Positions 34,388 through 43,219 of a stretch of DNA of 64,000 nucleotides are shown piece by piece. How positions within the stretch are numbered: the stretch's first letter is position 1; every line of letters starts with the position of its first letter. A model generated the notes under the pieces. That model was given only the letters and a program-made list of their open reading frames with translations. It was not told where the DNA came from and did not search any database. A program made the translations under genes and the position numbers. The stretch comes from Ensifer sp. Root278 (GTDB lineage Bacteria; Pseudomonadota; Alphaproteobacteria; Rhizobiales; Rhizobiaceae): contig NZ_LMJJ01000043.1 in NCBI RefSeq assembly GCF_001429285.1, forward strand, positions 457,046-521,045, read 5' to 3'.

Positions 34388-35410
34388 TCAGTTCGTCGCT
34401 GTGATCTCCGCGTCGAACCTTTCGAGCAATCGACTTCGTTCTTCCGGCGAGCCGAAGGTGGCGAAGTCGTAGTCCACCATTTTGATCATCGAGATATCGG
34501 GTGCGGCGAGCGGCAGGTTCGAGCGGGCGTTGGACGGCACCTGGTTCTGTCCGGAGGCCGCCCCCGTGCCCTGACCCTCCGGGCTCAAGGCGAAATCGAC
34601 GAAGCTTTTCGCCACCCCCAGATGCCGAGCACCCTTGACGATGCTGACGGCGCCGATCTCGTAGCCGGTGCCCTCGCAGGGCGCGACGATAACGAGCGGC
34701 GAGCCCGCCTGCTTCTGCGTGACGGCGTCATGCATGAAGGAAATGCCGATCAGCGTTTCCCCGCGCGCGGCCGCCTTCACGGGGGCGGAGCCGGCGGTCG
34801 TGTACTGGTCGATGTTGCGATTGAGCGCTGCCAGGAAGCGGAAGGCTTCGTCTTCGCCGAAGAGCTGAACCAGGGTCGCAAGCGTCGTGAAGGCGGTGCC
34901 GGAGGAATTCGGGTTGCCGCTGCGGATGCGGCCGCGATAGGCGTTGTCCGCAAGATCCTTCCAGCAGGTCGGTGCTGGCAGCTTCAGCGCATGCAGAAGA
35001 TCGGCATTGTAGGCAAAGCCAAGCGCCCCGGCATAGATACCCGCCGAACGGCCGCCGGAAATGGCGAAGAAGTTCTGCGCCCAGGGCAGCATGTCGCGTT
35101 CATGCGCCGGCTTGTAGGGTTCGAGCAGGTTCTCGGATCCGGCCTGCAGATGGGTGTCGCCCGTGCCGCCCCACCAGACATCGACGGTCGGCGCGTCTTT
35201 CTCGGCCCGCAGCTGGTTGAGGATGTCGCCGGTGCTCTTGCGGGTCATCGAGATTTCGAGGCCGGACTTCGTCTCGAACGCCGTCTTCATCGTCGCGCAC
35301 CACGCTTCGTCGACACCGCACAGCACGGTGAGTGCCGGCGCCGTCATGCCTGTTGTGGCGGTGCACAGCCACAGGGCCACGCACCCGCCGATAGCGGTGA
35401 TGCCTCTCAC
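34388..35410 (-). CDS. ABC-type binding protein 2, AfuA-like paralogue
   Basis: 340 residues from GTG 35410, which has GGGAGG five bases upstream and starts directly with a signal peptide (MRGITAIGGCVALWLC). A longer ATG frame to 35443 is less likely. With this start it aligns end to end with the neighbouring binding protein without a gap over the regions compared: WWGGTGDTHLQA, NPNSSGTAFTTLA, then His227, Asp228 and Glu251 at identical residue numbers. A tandem duplication is evident but the copies have diverged well. It lies next to the divergent two-component system, so it may serve as the sensing partner of that kinase while the other copy feeds the importer; this is inference. Confidence 0.83.
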   Translation of the reverse strand: MRGITAIGGCVALWLCTATTGMTAPALTVLCGVDEAWCATMKTAFETKSGLEISMTRKSTGDILNQLRAEKDAPTVDVWWGGTGDTHLQAGSENLLEPYKPAHERDMLPWAQNFFAISGGRSAGIYAGALGFAYNADLLHALKLPAPTCWKDLADNAYRGRIRSGNPNSSGTAFTTLATLVQLFGEDEAFRFLAALNRNIDQYTTAGSAPVKAAARGETLIGISFMHDAVTQKQAGSPLVIVAPCEGTGYEIGAVSIVKGARHLGVAKSFVDFALSPEGQGTGAASGQNQVPSNARSNLPLAAPDISMIKMVDYDFATFGSPEERSRLLERFDAEITATN

Positions 35411-35627
35411 GATGTCCTCCCATTTGGAACGCTGCCGTTCCAATCTCCGCAGTCAGGATGTCGATATTCCCCGCCTGCCGCAATCGGAGAATGGTTACCG
35501 TTCTTACAGCCTTGGGCGCTCTCCGCGGTTTCAAAATTACAAAGATTACAAATATGACAAATCACATAATGTGAGCTGCTTTGAACATTGGGACGGCCCC
35601 GCCTATGATGGGGGCGGGAGGACGTGC

Positions 35628-36368
35628 ATGCTGAGTGAGAGGATACGGATTCTGATCGTCGAGGACGATCCGGACATGGCGGAGCTTATTTCCGATCTGG
35701 TGGAGGCAGAAGGTTGGCTACCCCTGACCGCGCCGTCGGCGGAGGCGGCGGCCAATGTCCTGGCGCGCGAGGCGGTGCATCTCGTGCTTGTCGACCACAA
35801 CTTGCCGGGCACTTCGGGCCGCACCTTTGCGCAGAGGCTGCGGGCACGCACCAATATCGGCATCGTCATGGTGACGGCGGCAGGCAGTGCTGCGGACCGG
35901 GTGCTGGGATTGGAGACGGCGGCGGACGATTATGTCGTCAAGCCGTTCGAGCCGATCGAGTTGACGGCGCGCATCAAGGCCGTCCTACGCCGCACCTATC
36001 CCTCGCTCAAGCCGGAGCGGGAAAGCGAGCGTGAGACCGAGCCGGCATCGATGAAGCTCGGCGACTGGTCGATCGATCTCAGGAGCCGCCGGGCGATTTG
36101 CCTGAACGATCCTTCGAGGTCGCTGACGAGCGCCGAGTTCGCTCTTCTGGAAATCCTCGCGGAAACACCGAACACGCCCGTCGGCCGCGCGCAGATACTC
36201 GACCGCCTCGGCGCCGAAAGCGACCGCTACATCGACCGCAACGTCGATGTGCTCGTGCTCCGGCTCCGGCGCAAGATCGAGCGCAATCCGGACCTGCCGC
36301 GCCACATCAAGACGAGACGCGGCAAGGGATACGTGCTCGATACCGACGACGGCGAGTCGAAGCCGTGA
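35628..36368 (+). CDS. OmpR-family response regulator
   Basis: 246 residues from ATG 35628 (GGGAGGAC upstream). The receiver domain spans about 6-118 with acidic pocket EDD (12-14), phospho-acceptor Asp56 (VLVDHNLPG) and Lys106-type block VVKPFEP. The winged-helix output domain spans about 145-240, ending in the usual RRGKGYVLD. It shares a 4-base overlap with the histidine kinase gene after it. It is divergent from the two-binding-protein ABC operon, with 217 bases between starts, so control of that operon is likely. The upstream frame extension to 35154 is antisense to the binding protein and rejected. Confidence 0.9.
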   Translation: MLSERIRILIVEDDPDMAELISDLVEAEGWLPLTAPSAEAAANVLAREAVHLVLVDHNLPGTSGRTFAQRLRARTNIGIVMVTAAGSAADRVLGLETAADDYVVKPFEPIELTARIKAVLRRTYPSLKPERESERETEPASMKLGDWSIDLRSRRAICLNDPSRSLTSAEFALLEILAETPNTPVGRAQILDRLGAESDRYIDRNVDVLVLRLRRKIERNPDLPRHIKTRRGKGYVLDTDDGESKP

Positions 36369-38458
36369 TCGTTCGCCCTTTTCTTTCGTCGATTGCCTTC
36401 CGGCTCCCGTTCGCTATCGCCTTCATCTGCGTGCTCGTCTTCGGCCTTGCGACGGTCGCAGTTTTTGGTCTGCAACGGGCGCGCGACGAGATGGCGGCCT
36501 ACGGGCTGCAGGCGTTCACCAGCCTTGCCAAGGCCTCGCTCGTGTCGCGCCAGGTTTCCGATCTTGTGTCGAGCGCGCCGTTTCTGATGAACGCCACTTC
36601 GCCCTACCGGGTTTCGAGCGAAAGCCGCTCGGTGGTCGCGCAGGTCGATGCGCTGTTGCGCGCCATGGCGCCGCAGAACGGCGATGCGGCGGTCAAAGGT
36701 TTTGCCAGCGGGCATATCGTCGAGCTTCTGGAGACCATCCGCACGCAGACGATGACGCTCGCCGGCGACGCGGAATCGGCGCAGCAGCACAAGGCCGAAG
36801 CGGCAGCCGCGCTTGGCGAGATCGCGACCGGCAGCGGCATGGCCGATGCCGATTTCCGCCGCCGCCTCAATGGGATTGTGCAATCGGCATCCAACTCCGA
36901 CAGCCTGTTCCAGCTCGGCGAATTGCGCCGCCGCTATATTGCCGAAACGGTGCCGCGCCTTGAGCATGCGGCGCCGGATATCCGGGTTTCCGCTACCGAA
37001 CTCGCGCCCTATGAACGGGTCTTCGAAGCGCAGACCCAATATCTCCTGGAGATGTTCGCCATTCGCGCGGCCGTCTCGCGATTGCACACCGTTTCGCGCG
37101 ACCTCTCGCATGCGACAGAAACACAGAGCGAGGCCGTCGCCCGCGGCCTCAACGACGATCTCGTTTCGACCTCGAATGCTCTGAGCCGCCTGCTCGTCAT
37201 CGTCGCCGTCGCTGCGCTGCTCGTGCTTGTCATGGCGATCTTCTCCATTCGCTCGGTCATGCGCGTGTCGCGAGGCATCGTGTCGCTGTCCAACGGCATG
37301 AACGCTCTTGCGGAGGGGCGCCGGGACGTCGATACGCCGACCTACAAGGGGACGGAGACCGAGCTCGTCCGGCTGCTCGAAGCCTTCAGTGCCTTTCGCG
37401 AAAGCGTCGAGCGTGTCTCGCGGCTCCGACGTACGGCCGAGGCCGCCGCACGCACCATCCGCTCTACCTTTCGCAACATGAACGAAGGCATCGCGCTCTT
37501 CGATCCCAGCGGCAAACCAATCACGATGAACCGTCGCGTCATGGAGCTCGTCGGCTGGCCGGGCTCGGCACGGAAGCTGCCGCTTCGCAATTTCGTGAGC
37601 CCGATGCCCGAGATCGACCCGGCAATGCTGCCCGCCGATCGGGAAACCGGCACGCTCGGCGACCGACTTGTGCTGCGGCATCGCTCCGACGCGGGCCGCG
37701 TGACAGAGGTTTCGCTGTCGCGGCAACCCGATCGCGGCATCGTGTTGCTGGCGCGGGACGTGACCGACATGGATCGGCAGGAGGCTGAAGCGGCAAAGGC
37801 CCAGCGGCTGGATGGCATCATGCGCATGACGCACCAGGTGAGCCACGAGGTCGGCAACATGATCGGCATCATCACCGGCAGCCTGGGGCTGCTGGAACGG
37901 GATACCGGTTTCAACGATCGGCAGAAGCGTCACATCGCCCGCATTCGCAAGGCGGCCGATCGCGGGCGTTCGCTTGCCAGCAGCATGTTGTCCGTTGGCA
38001 GCCAGCACCCGATCCAGCCGGGCGCACTCGAGGTCGGCGCGGTGTTGCGTGGCATGGCGGATGTGCTGGAAATCGCCGTCGGGGAAAGATGCCGTCTCGC
38101 CTTCGAAATCGCCGACGGCCTGCCCAATGTGCATCTCGATGCCGCCCTCTTCGAGCAGGCGATCCTCAATCTCTGCCTCAATGCCGCCGCCGCGATGCCT
38201 CAGGGCGGGACGATCCTGATCCGTGCTGCCAGCATTGACGCCGATGTCGTCGTCGCCGTCGCCGATGAGGGGATCGGCATGTCTCCGGAGGCCGTGGACA
38301 AGGCGTTCGAGCCGTATTTCACCACGCGCGACGAGGAGGGCGGTGCCGGTCTCGGGCTCGCCGTCGTCTATGGCTTCGTCCGGCAAAGCGGGGGCGACGC
38401 CCGTATCCTCTCCCAACCGGGGAGGGGAACGACCGTCGAGCTGGTCTTTCCGAGCTGA
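36365..38458 (+). CDS. Membrane sensor histidine kinase with PAS domain
   Basis: 697 residues from GTG 36365, which overlaps the response-regulator stop (GTGA). Helix 1 spans about 12-36 and helix 2 about 275-297; the ~235 residues between them form a mostly helical periplasmic sensor. A HAMP domain follows (~297-350), then a PAS-like domain (~365-480, RNMNEGIALFDPSGKPITMN), a dimerisation domain with predicted His494 (HQVSHEVGNMIG), and an ATPase domain (~550-697: NLCLNAAAAM, DEGIGM, GAGLGLAVVYGF). The large helical periplasmic part resembles kinases that sense through a binding protein (TorS type). Both neighbours suggest it reports on the ligand of the AfuA-like proteins. Confidence 0.88.
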   Translation: MIVRPFLSSIAFRLPFAIAFICVLVFGLATVAVFGLQRARDEMAAYGLQAFTSLAKASLVSRQVSDLVSSAPFLMNATSPYRVSSESRSVVAQVDALLRAMAPQNGDAAVKGFASGHIVELLETIRTQTMTLAGDAESAQQHKAEAAAALGEIATGSGMADADFRRRLNGIVQSASNSDSLFQLGELRRRYIAETVPRLEHAAPDIRVSATELAPYERVFEAQTQYLLEMFAIRAAVSRLHTVSRDLSHATETQSEAVARGLNDDLVSTSNALSRLLVIVAVAALLVLVMAIFSIRSVMRVSRGIVSLSNGMNALAEGRRDVDTPTYKGTETELVRLLEAFSAFRESVERVSRLRRTAEAAARTIRSTFRNMNEGIALFDPSGKPITMNRRVMELVGWPGSARKLPLRNFVSPMPEIDPAMLPADRETGTLGDRLVLRHRSDAGRVTEVSLSRQPDRGIVLLARDVTDMDRQEAEAAKAQRLDGIMRMTHQVSHEVGNMIGIITGSLGLLERDTGFNDRQKRHIARIRKAADRGRSLASSMLSVGSQHPIQPGALEVGAVLRGMADVLEIAVGERCRLAFEIADGLPNVHLDAALFEQAILNLCLNAAAAMPQGGTILIRAASIDADVVVAVADEGIGMSPEAVDKAFEPYFTTRDEEGGAGLGLAVVYGFVRQSGGDARILSQPGRGTTVELVFPS

Positions 38459-38485
38459 AACGGATGTAGAGCGTCGGCTGCGGGT

Positions 38486-39283
38486 CTACGGATTTCGCCG
38501 CCGCCCGAGCCGTTGGAAGGCGGCATCGATGCGTTCGCCATTGTCGGCGAAGACCGCCCAGAGCCACGTCATCAGCCACAGCATCAACAGCCAGGCGAGC
38601 ACGACGTCGGAGAGGAAGTGAGCACCAAACACGATCCGGTTGAGCGAGAAGGCGAGGATCAGCGGGATGAGCGCGATGATCGCCAGGCGTCGCCACTGAA
38701 GGGGCAGAAGCAGCGCGAGTGCTATGAGGGCAATCGCCGTTGCGGATTCGCCGGACGCGAAGGAACAGCTGCGCGAACAGGCGCTTGAGACTTGCCAGGC
38801 GGGCGTGAACGGCAGGGTGCCACCGAAATCCGTGATGTCGTAGGGGCGGGCGCGGCCGATCAGCCGCTTCAGGGCCTGGATGAGCAGCCCGGGGCCCATG
38901 GCGTAGTAGGTGAGAAAGAACAGTGCCTTGTGCGGCCGCAGTAATCGGCGGCGCGGTGCAATCGCCTGCATGATTAACAGCGCCAGGACGCAGGGCAGAA
39001 TGCAGAAGGGCAGGACGCGATTGAAGTCGCGAAGTGCCCTGAGCGCGGGCTCTCGGGAAAGCGGGAAATCACCTGCCGCGGACGCCGCCCAGCGCGAAAC
39101 GACGAGATCGATACCGGGAAAGGCCATAAAGACAAAAGCCGCGCAAATGGTCAGCGCGCCAGCAACGGCGATGGGCTGATCGTTAACGCGGGCACGGGCT
39201 TGCCCAGTCCATTGACGTGGGCTCGCACGCAACCATCGGATGCTGTTTGAAGATACTACTGTGGAGGGAAAGAGGCTGGGCAT
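38486..39283 (-). CDS. PAP2-family membrane phosphatase
   Basis: 265 residues, about six helices. The three PAP2 motifs are present but changed: KRLIGRARP (motif 1, ~139-147), SFASGESA where the usual PSGH reads ASGE (motif 2), and NRIVFGAHFLSD (motif 3, with the usual Ser-Arg reading Asn-Arg but His and Asp kept). Family members remove phosphate from lipids such as lipid A, phosphatidic acid or undecaprenyl diphosphate at the outer face of the inner membrane. The His-to-Glu change removes the usual general acid, so the activity may differ. Convergent with the histidine kinase gene. Confidence 0.8.
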   Translation of the reverse strand: MPSLFPSTVVSSNSIRWLRASPRQWTGQARARVNDQPIAVAGALTICAAFVFMAFPGIDLVVSRWAASAAGDFPLSREPALRALRDFNRVLPFCILPCVLALLIMQAIAPRRRLLRPHKALFFLTYYAMGPGLLIQALKRLIGRARPYDITDFGGTLPFTPAWQVSSACSRSCSFASGESATAIALIALALLLPLQWRRLAIIALIPLILAFSLNRIVFGAHFLSDVVLAWLLMLWLMTWLWAVFADNGERIDAAFQRLGRRRNP

Positions 39284-39599
39284 GCCGGTCGCTCGCAGAT
39301 TGTCGGTGTGTGCGGGCCGGACATTTGCTCTGCTTTGTCAAGGCTAAGTGGAGGATCAGGGAGAGCTTGACGCGCAGAGCCGGGCGGTTTTTGACTACAC
39401 CTTTTGGTTGATGGCGGGCGGCGCCACCTATCAGTGTGCCGGACGCCTCGGTGCCGATTGTCAAGAAACAGCGGAGATTTGTCGGGGGCTCTATCCGGAA
39501 GGCCAGGTAAAGGGCGGCAGTGCTGTGCGGGCGAATTGCAACTCGAATCTATTCAGCCCATAAGCTGCTGATCACAACATCGGGCCAGGGAGTTGCTTT
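39284..39599. other. Gene-free gap before the BaeRS-like pair
   Basis: 316 bases between the PAP2 gene start and the response regulator. It must hold both promoters. A 71-codon frame from GTG 39348 has GGAGG overlapping its first codons only and shows no family, so it is not called. No strong inverted repeat was seen. Confidence 0.4.
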
Positions 39600-40295
39600 A
39601 TGGTCGACAAGGGTCTCATCCTTTTGGCGGAGGACGAGCCGGAGATCGCGCAGATACTCGACGCCTATCTGGTGCGCGATGGTTTCCGGACGGTACGTGC
39701 CGCCGATGGCGAGACGGCGCTGACGCATCATGCGGTGCTGTCGCCCGACCTGGTATTGCTCGACGTGCGCATGCCGAAGCTCGACGGCTTCGAAGTCCTC
39801 GCCCGGCTTCGACGTGAGGGCAATACACCGGTCATCATGGTCACGGCGCTGGCCGAGGATCTCGACCGGCTGACCGGCCTGCGGCTCGGCGCCGACGACT
39901 ATGTGGTCAAGCCGTTCAACCCCCAGGAGGTGGTGGCGCGCGTCAACGCGGTGCTCCGGCGCACCCGCAACGGCGCCGGCGCGACGGTGCTCCGCTTCGA
40001 GAACGTGGAAGTCGATCTCGATGCCCATGTCGCCTTCGTCGAGAAGAGCGGCCGCCGCCACTCGCTGCCGCTGACGCTCAGCGAATTCCGCATCCTCGCC
40101 CACATGATCCGCCGCCCGACGCATGCCTTCGAGCGCGCCGATATCCTCGACGCCTGCCTGCCGGACAGCGATGCGCTGGCCCGAACGGTCGATACCCATA
40201 TCGCCAATCTCAGGCGCAAGCTCGAGGACCTGGGCGCCAGCGGTCTTTTCAGTGCCGTTCGCGGTGTCGGCTATCGCTTCGTGGAGCCAAGATGA
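39600..40295 (+). CDS. OmpR-family response regulator, BaeR-like
   Basis: 231 residues; GGGAG seven bases before the ATG. The receiver domain has acidic pair Glu11-Asp12, phospho-acceptor Asp55 (LVLLDVRMPKLDG) and DYVVKPFNPQEV. The winged-helix domain covers about 128-228 and ends RGVGYRFVEPR. BaeR of enterics answers envelope stress and controls efflux pumps; that role is only suggested here by similarity. It is translationally coupled to the kinase gene by a 4-base overlap. Confidence 0.88.
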   Translation: MVDKGLILLAEDEPEIAQILDAYLVRDGFRTVRAADGETALTHHAVLSPDLVLLDVRMPKLDGFEVLARLRREGNTPVIMVTALAEDLDRLTGLRLGADDYVVKPFNPQEVVARVNAVLRRTRNGAGATVLRFENVEVDLDAHVAFVEKSGRRHSLPLTLSEFRILAHMIRRPTHAFERADILDACLPDSDALARTVDTHIANLRRKLEDLGASGLFSAVRGVGYRFVEPR

Positions 40296-41464
40296 AGATC
40301 AGCCTCTCGCGCTTGCCCCTCGGCATTCTCACGGCCCTGGTGACGATCGTCCTGCTCATCATCAGCGTGTTCATCATCTATGCCGGCGTCGACTACATGG
40401 AGCCGCGGCTGGAGGCGCGGCTCTTGGAGCGGATGCCGCCGGAAGCGGCTCAGGCCTATACCGATTTCAATTCCGGCAAGCTGCCGAGCCAGGAATCGCT
40501 GCAGAAACTGCTTTCGACCATGCCCGAACTCGAGGAGTGGGCAAACTGGGAGGTGGACAAAATCATCCTCGGCTTCGGGGCGACCGCGGTGACCTTTTGC
40601 GGTCTCGTCGGCTACTGGCTGGCGCGCAAGATCAGCCGGCCGCTCGAGGTGCTCGCCCAGGCGACGCAGAATCTCAGGGCGGGCGATTTCGCCGTGCGCG
40701 TCGGATCGATCCGCAAGGGTGCCAAGGAGGTGGCAACGCTCGTGAAGACCTTCGACGAACTGGCGGCCGAGCTCGAAAACATGGAAAGCCGACTGCGTTT
40801 CAACACGATGGCGGTCGCCCACGAGTTGCGCACGCCGCTGACGATCCTTCAGGGCAACCTTCAGGGCATGGCCGACGGCGTCTTTCCTCTCGAACAGGAG
40901 AGGATCCAGCAACTCTTGCTCCAGGTGGAGGGGCTTTCCGCCCTGGTCGAGGACTTGCGCACCCTTTCGCTCGCCGCCGGCCAGAAGCTGGTCACCCAGT
41001 GTCAATCGGTCGATCTCGCTGCCGAGGCCTCCCAGGTTCTCGGCGCGTCCTGCACCTTGCTGGGCTCCGCCGGAATGTCGGTCGAGACGGCGCTGGAACC
41101 GGTCCGGGTCTCGGGAGATTCGCAACGCCTGCGCCAGGCTCTGCTGGCGCTGATCGAGAACGCCACGCGTTACGCAGCCAGTGGCGGGGTATTGCGGTGC
41201 GAGACGGGCCGACGCGGCGCTGACGAGGCCTTCATCCGGTTGCTGGATCGCGGTCCAGGACTGCCGGACGATGTCTCGACCCATTCGATCGATCTTTTCT
41301 GGCGCGGCGATGCCTCGCGGTCGCGGGCAACGGGAGGCACCGGTCTCGGTCTCTCCGTGGTGCAGGCGATCGCCAAGGCGCATGGCGGGCGGCTGGAATT
41401 CGCGTCCCGCGCCGGCGGTGGCGCCGTGATCACGATCGTCCTGCCGCGCGCCATCCCAGCCTAA
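40292..41464 (+). CDS. Sensor histidine kinase, BaeS-like
   Basis: 390 residues. Helix 1 is at about 10-32, a short periplasmic part (~33-90) follows, helix 2 is at about 91-110, HAMP at about 112-165, then the dimerisation domain with MAVAHELRTPLTIL (His near 178) and the ATPase domain (NATRYAASGG, DRGPGLPDD, GGTGLGLSVVQAI). The periplasmic part is only ~60 residues, so it probably senses a membrane or envelope cue rather than binding a large ligand. Partner of the response regulator encoded just before. Confidence 0.88.
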   Translation: MKISLSRLPLGILTALVTIVLLIISVFIIYAGVDYMEPRLEARLLERMPPEAAQAYTDFNSGKLPSQESLQKLLSTMPELEEWANWEVDKIILGFGATAVTFCGLVGYWLARKISRPLEVLAQATQNLRAGDFAVRVGSIRKGAKEVATLVKTFDELAAELENMESRLRFNTMAVAHELRTPLTILQGNLQGMADGVFPLEQERIQQLLLQVEGLSALVEDLRTLSLAAGQKLVTQCQSVDLAAEASQVLGASCTLLGSAGMSVETALEPVRVSGDSQRLRQALLALIENATRYAASGGVLRCETGRRGADEAFIRLLDRGPGLPDDVSTHSIDLFWRGDASRSRATGGTGLGLSVVQAIAKAHGGRLEFASRAGGGAVITIVLPRAIPA

Positions 41465-41654
41465 GGCCCGGCGCCGGCAGTGCCGCTTCCTGGCGCCGAG
41501 CGCGGAGGGCGTCAGCTCCTCCGGACGTCGCGCCCGGCCCGCAGGTACCGCGCTCAATTGCCGACCACTTCTCCGCAAATCCTTGACAGTCCACGGGCAA
41601 ACCGAGGCTGGCCGAATAATCCGGCCGGCAGAGTTTGCTCTCAAGGATTGCACC

Positions 41655-42653
41655 ATGTCCCTGGAAATCAGGCAGGAATACAGCGTCGATCTACGGTTGT
41701 CCTCTCAGGATAGTACAACGTTTGGCGGTGAGCCGCTATCGTCTTCCGGACGCTCGGTTTCTGGGCCGGTCGTCAGAGATCGGTCGCAAGCCAAGGTATC
41801 GATCCTGGGTCACGTCCTGAAGCTCGGCCTCCGGGTGAGCCTGAAACGCGCCGTCGTCTTTTCGATGCGATTTGTGCGCCACCCCTTGCTTACGGCGCGC
41901 TGGATCGCCTTTCTCGGCGAGTTCGGCGAACGCTATCGTCTGGGGCTGCCGCACGACGATCTCGTGCGCAAGTCGATCCCGACCTTCTTCCTGCACGGTG
42001 CATCCTCGCCAGAGCGGCTCGAATTGATGCTCAATCATTTCGACGTTGCAAGCGAAGTCCTCTCGCGCCGCTCGCTGATGGCGCTCTGGCGCGGTGGCAC
42101 GCTGGAGATGGGAACGGTCTCCGGTCGCAGCGAAAACTATCGCATTCAGCTGCAATTGGCGGATCATTGCGGTGCCCGCCACGAAGGCGCCTTCGCAATC
42201 CGGCTTCGTCGTCAGAGTGACGAATACACGCTTTGCACGGTCGGTTTCGTCTTCGTCCGCTGTAACGACGATACATACAGCCTTGCGATGGGCGGCATGC
42301 AGGGGCCGAAGGGCGAAGACGCGAAACGAGCGCTGATAACGGCAACACGCGATCTTGGCGGTCTGCGCCCCAAGGATGCGGCACTGCTCGTCCTCCAGGG
42401 GCTGGTGGCGGAAGGCCACACGGCCTCAATCCATGCGGTTTCGAACGAAAGGCATGTGATCAATCGCCGTCGCCGCAAGCGACGGAAGATGATGATGGCT
42501 GATCTCGATGCCTATTGGTGCGATCGTGGTGGGGTGCCGTCCGAGCCCTTCGGTTTCCGTCTTCCCGTTGCCGACGGCAAGGCTGCGCCCGAGGGCAACC
42601 GACGCGACCAGAGCAAGCGGGCGTTTCGCGACATCGGCGCCTGGTTCTATTGA
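41655..42653 (+). CDS. DUF535 (VirK/YbjX-type) protein
   Basis: 332 residues from ATG 41655 with AAGGA seven bases upstream. The DUF535 region covers about 70-310: MRFVRHPLLTARWIAFL, RLELMLNHFDVASEV, GEDAKRALITATRDLGGLRPKDAALLVLQGL, HAVSNERHVI. Relatives VirK and YbjX of enteric pathogens are linked to virulence or antimicrobial-peptide resistance through the envelope, by an unknown mechanism. No signal peptide or membrane helix is evident. It stands alone, 190 bases after the kinase gene, in a gap that shows only weak GC-rich hairpins. Confidence 0.8.
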   Translation: MSLEIRQEYSVDLRLSSQDSTTFGGEPLSSSGRSVSGPVVRDRSQAKVSILGHVLKLGLRVSLKRAVVFSMRFVRHPLLTARWIAFLGEFGERYRLGLPHDDLVRKSIPTFFLHGASSPERLELMLNHFDVASEVLSRRSLMALWRGGTLEMGTVSGRSENYRIQLQLADHCGARHEGAFAIRLRRQSDEYTLCTVGFVFVRCNDDTYSLAMGGMQGPKGEDAKRALITATRDLGGLRPKDAALLVLQGLVAEGHTASIHAVSNERHVINRRRRKRRKMMMADLDAYWCDRGGVPSEPFGFRLPVADGKAAPEGNRRDQSKRAFRDIGAWFY

Positions 42654-42746
42654 ACCGGGCGCATTTCGCCCGCGACCCTCGGCTTTTCTTTAGCGGTTGA
42701 CACAACGTACGGTGGCGCAAGTCGAATCACGGCTGGAGATTGGCCT

Positions 42747-43163
42747 ATGTCGACCGTTGCCTCTGGGAAGAAAAAACCGCTTTTCACCGGAGGCTGCCTC
42801 TGCGGAGCGATCCGTTTCGAGGCCAAAGGAGCGCCCCGCAAGCCGCACACGTGTTCATGCATGACGTGCCAGCGCCATTCGGGCGCGCTGACGTTGGCGT
42901 GGGTCGAATTCGACAAGGACGTGATTGCGTGGACCGGTCCGGGCGGTACCCCTTCGGTCTACCGCTCGTCCGACTATTCCAGCCGCGCCTTCTGCCCGGC
43001 CTGTGGCAGCAGCATTGGGGCGATCGACGATGCACCGGTCGTTGCCTTACTACTCGGCATCTTCGACAAGATGAATTCCGCCGACTTGATCCCGGCCGTT
43101 CACAGCTACCGTTCCGCACGGCCCAAGTGGTGGCACGTGGAGGCCGTGAAGCCCGCGACTTGA
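42747..43163 (+). CDS. GFA-family zinc protein (CENP-V/GFA)
   Basis: 138 residues with the GFA zinc pattern: GGCLCGAIRFEA (Cys17, Cys19), HTCSCMTCQRHSGA (three Cys) and FCPACGSSIG (two Cys). The family was named for glutathione-dependent formaldehyde activation, but that role is doubtful for most members; carbon-sulfur lyase or thiol-adduct chemistry is more likely. GGAG lies about 9 bases before the ATG. No operon partner: the LysE gene is convergent. Confidence 0.85.
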   Translation: MSTVASGKKKPLFTGGCLCGAIRFEAKGAPRKPHTCSCMTCQRHSGALTLAWVEFDKDVIAWTGPGGTPSVYRSSDYSSRAFCPACGSSIGAIDDAPVVALLLGIFDKMNSADLIPAVHSYRSARPKWWHVEAVKPAT

Positions 43164-43219
43164 TGAGAAACGGCCAGGCTGCAAGTCGTTGGCGCGCCGG
43201 GTAGGCTGCGCCAATTGTT

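Noticed and set aside
36227..38416. 729-codon open frame on the minus strand inside the histidine kinase gene
   Set aside because: Exact antisense of a well-supported kinase; its composition is that of a high-GC shadow frame and no domain is recognisable.
39348..39563. 71-codon frame from GTG in the gap before the BaeR-like gene
   Set aside because: No spaced ribosome site and no recognisable family.
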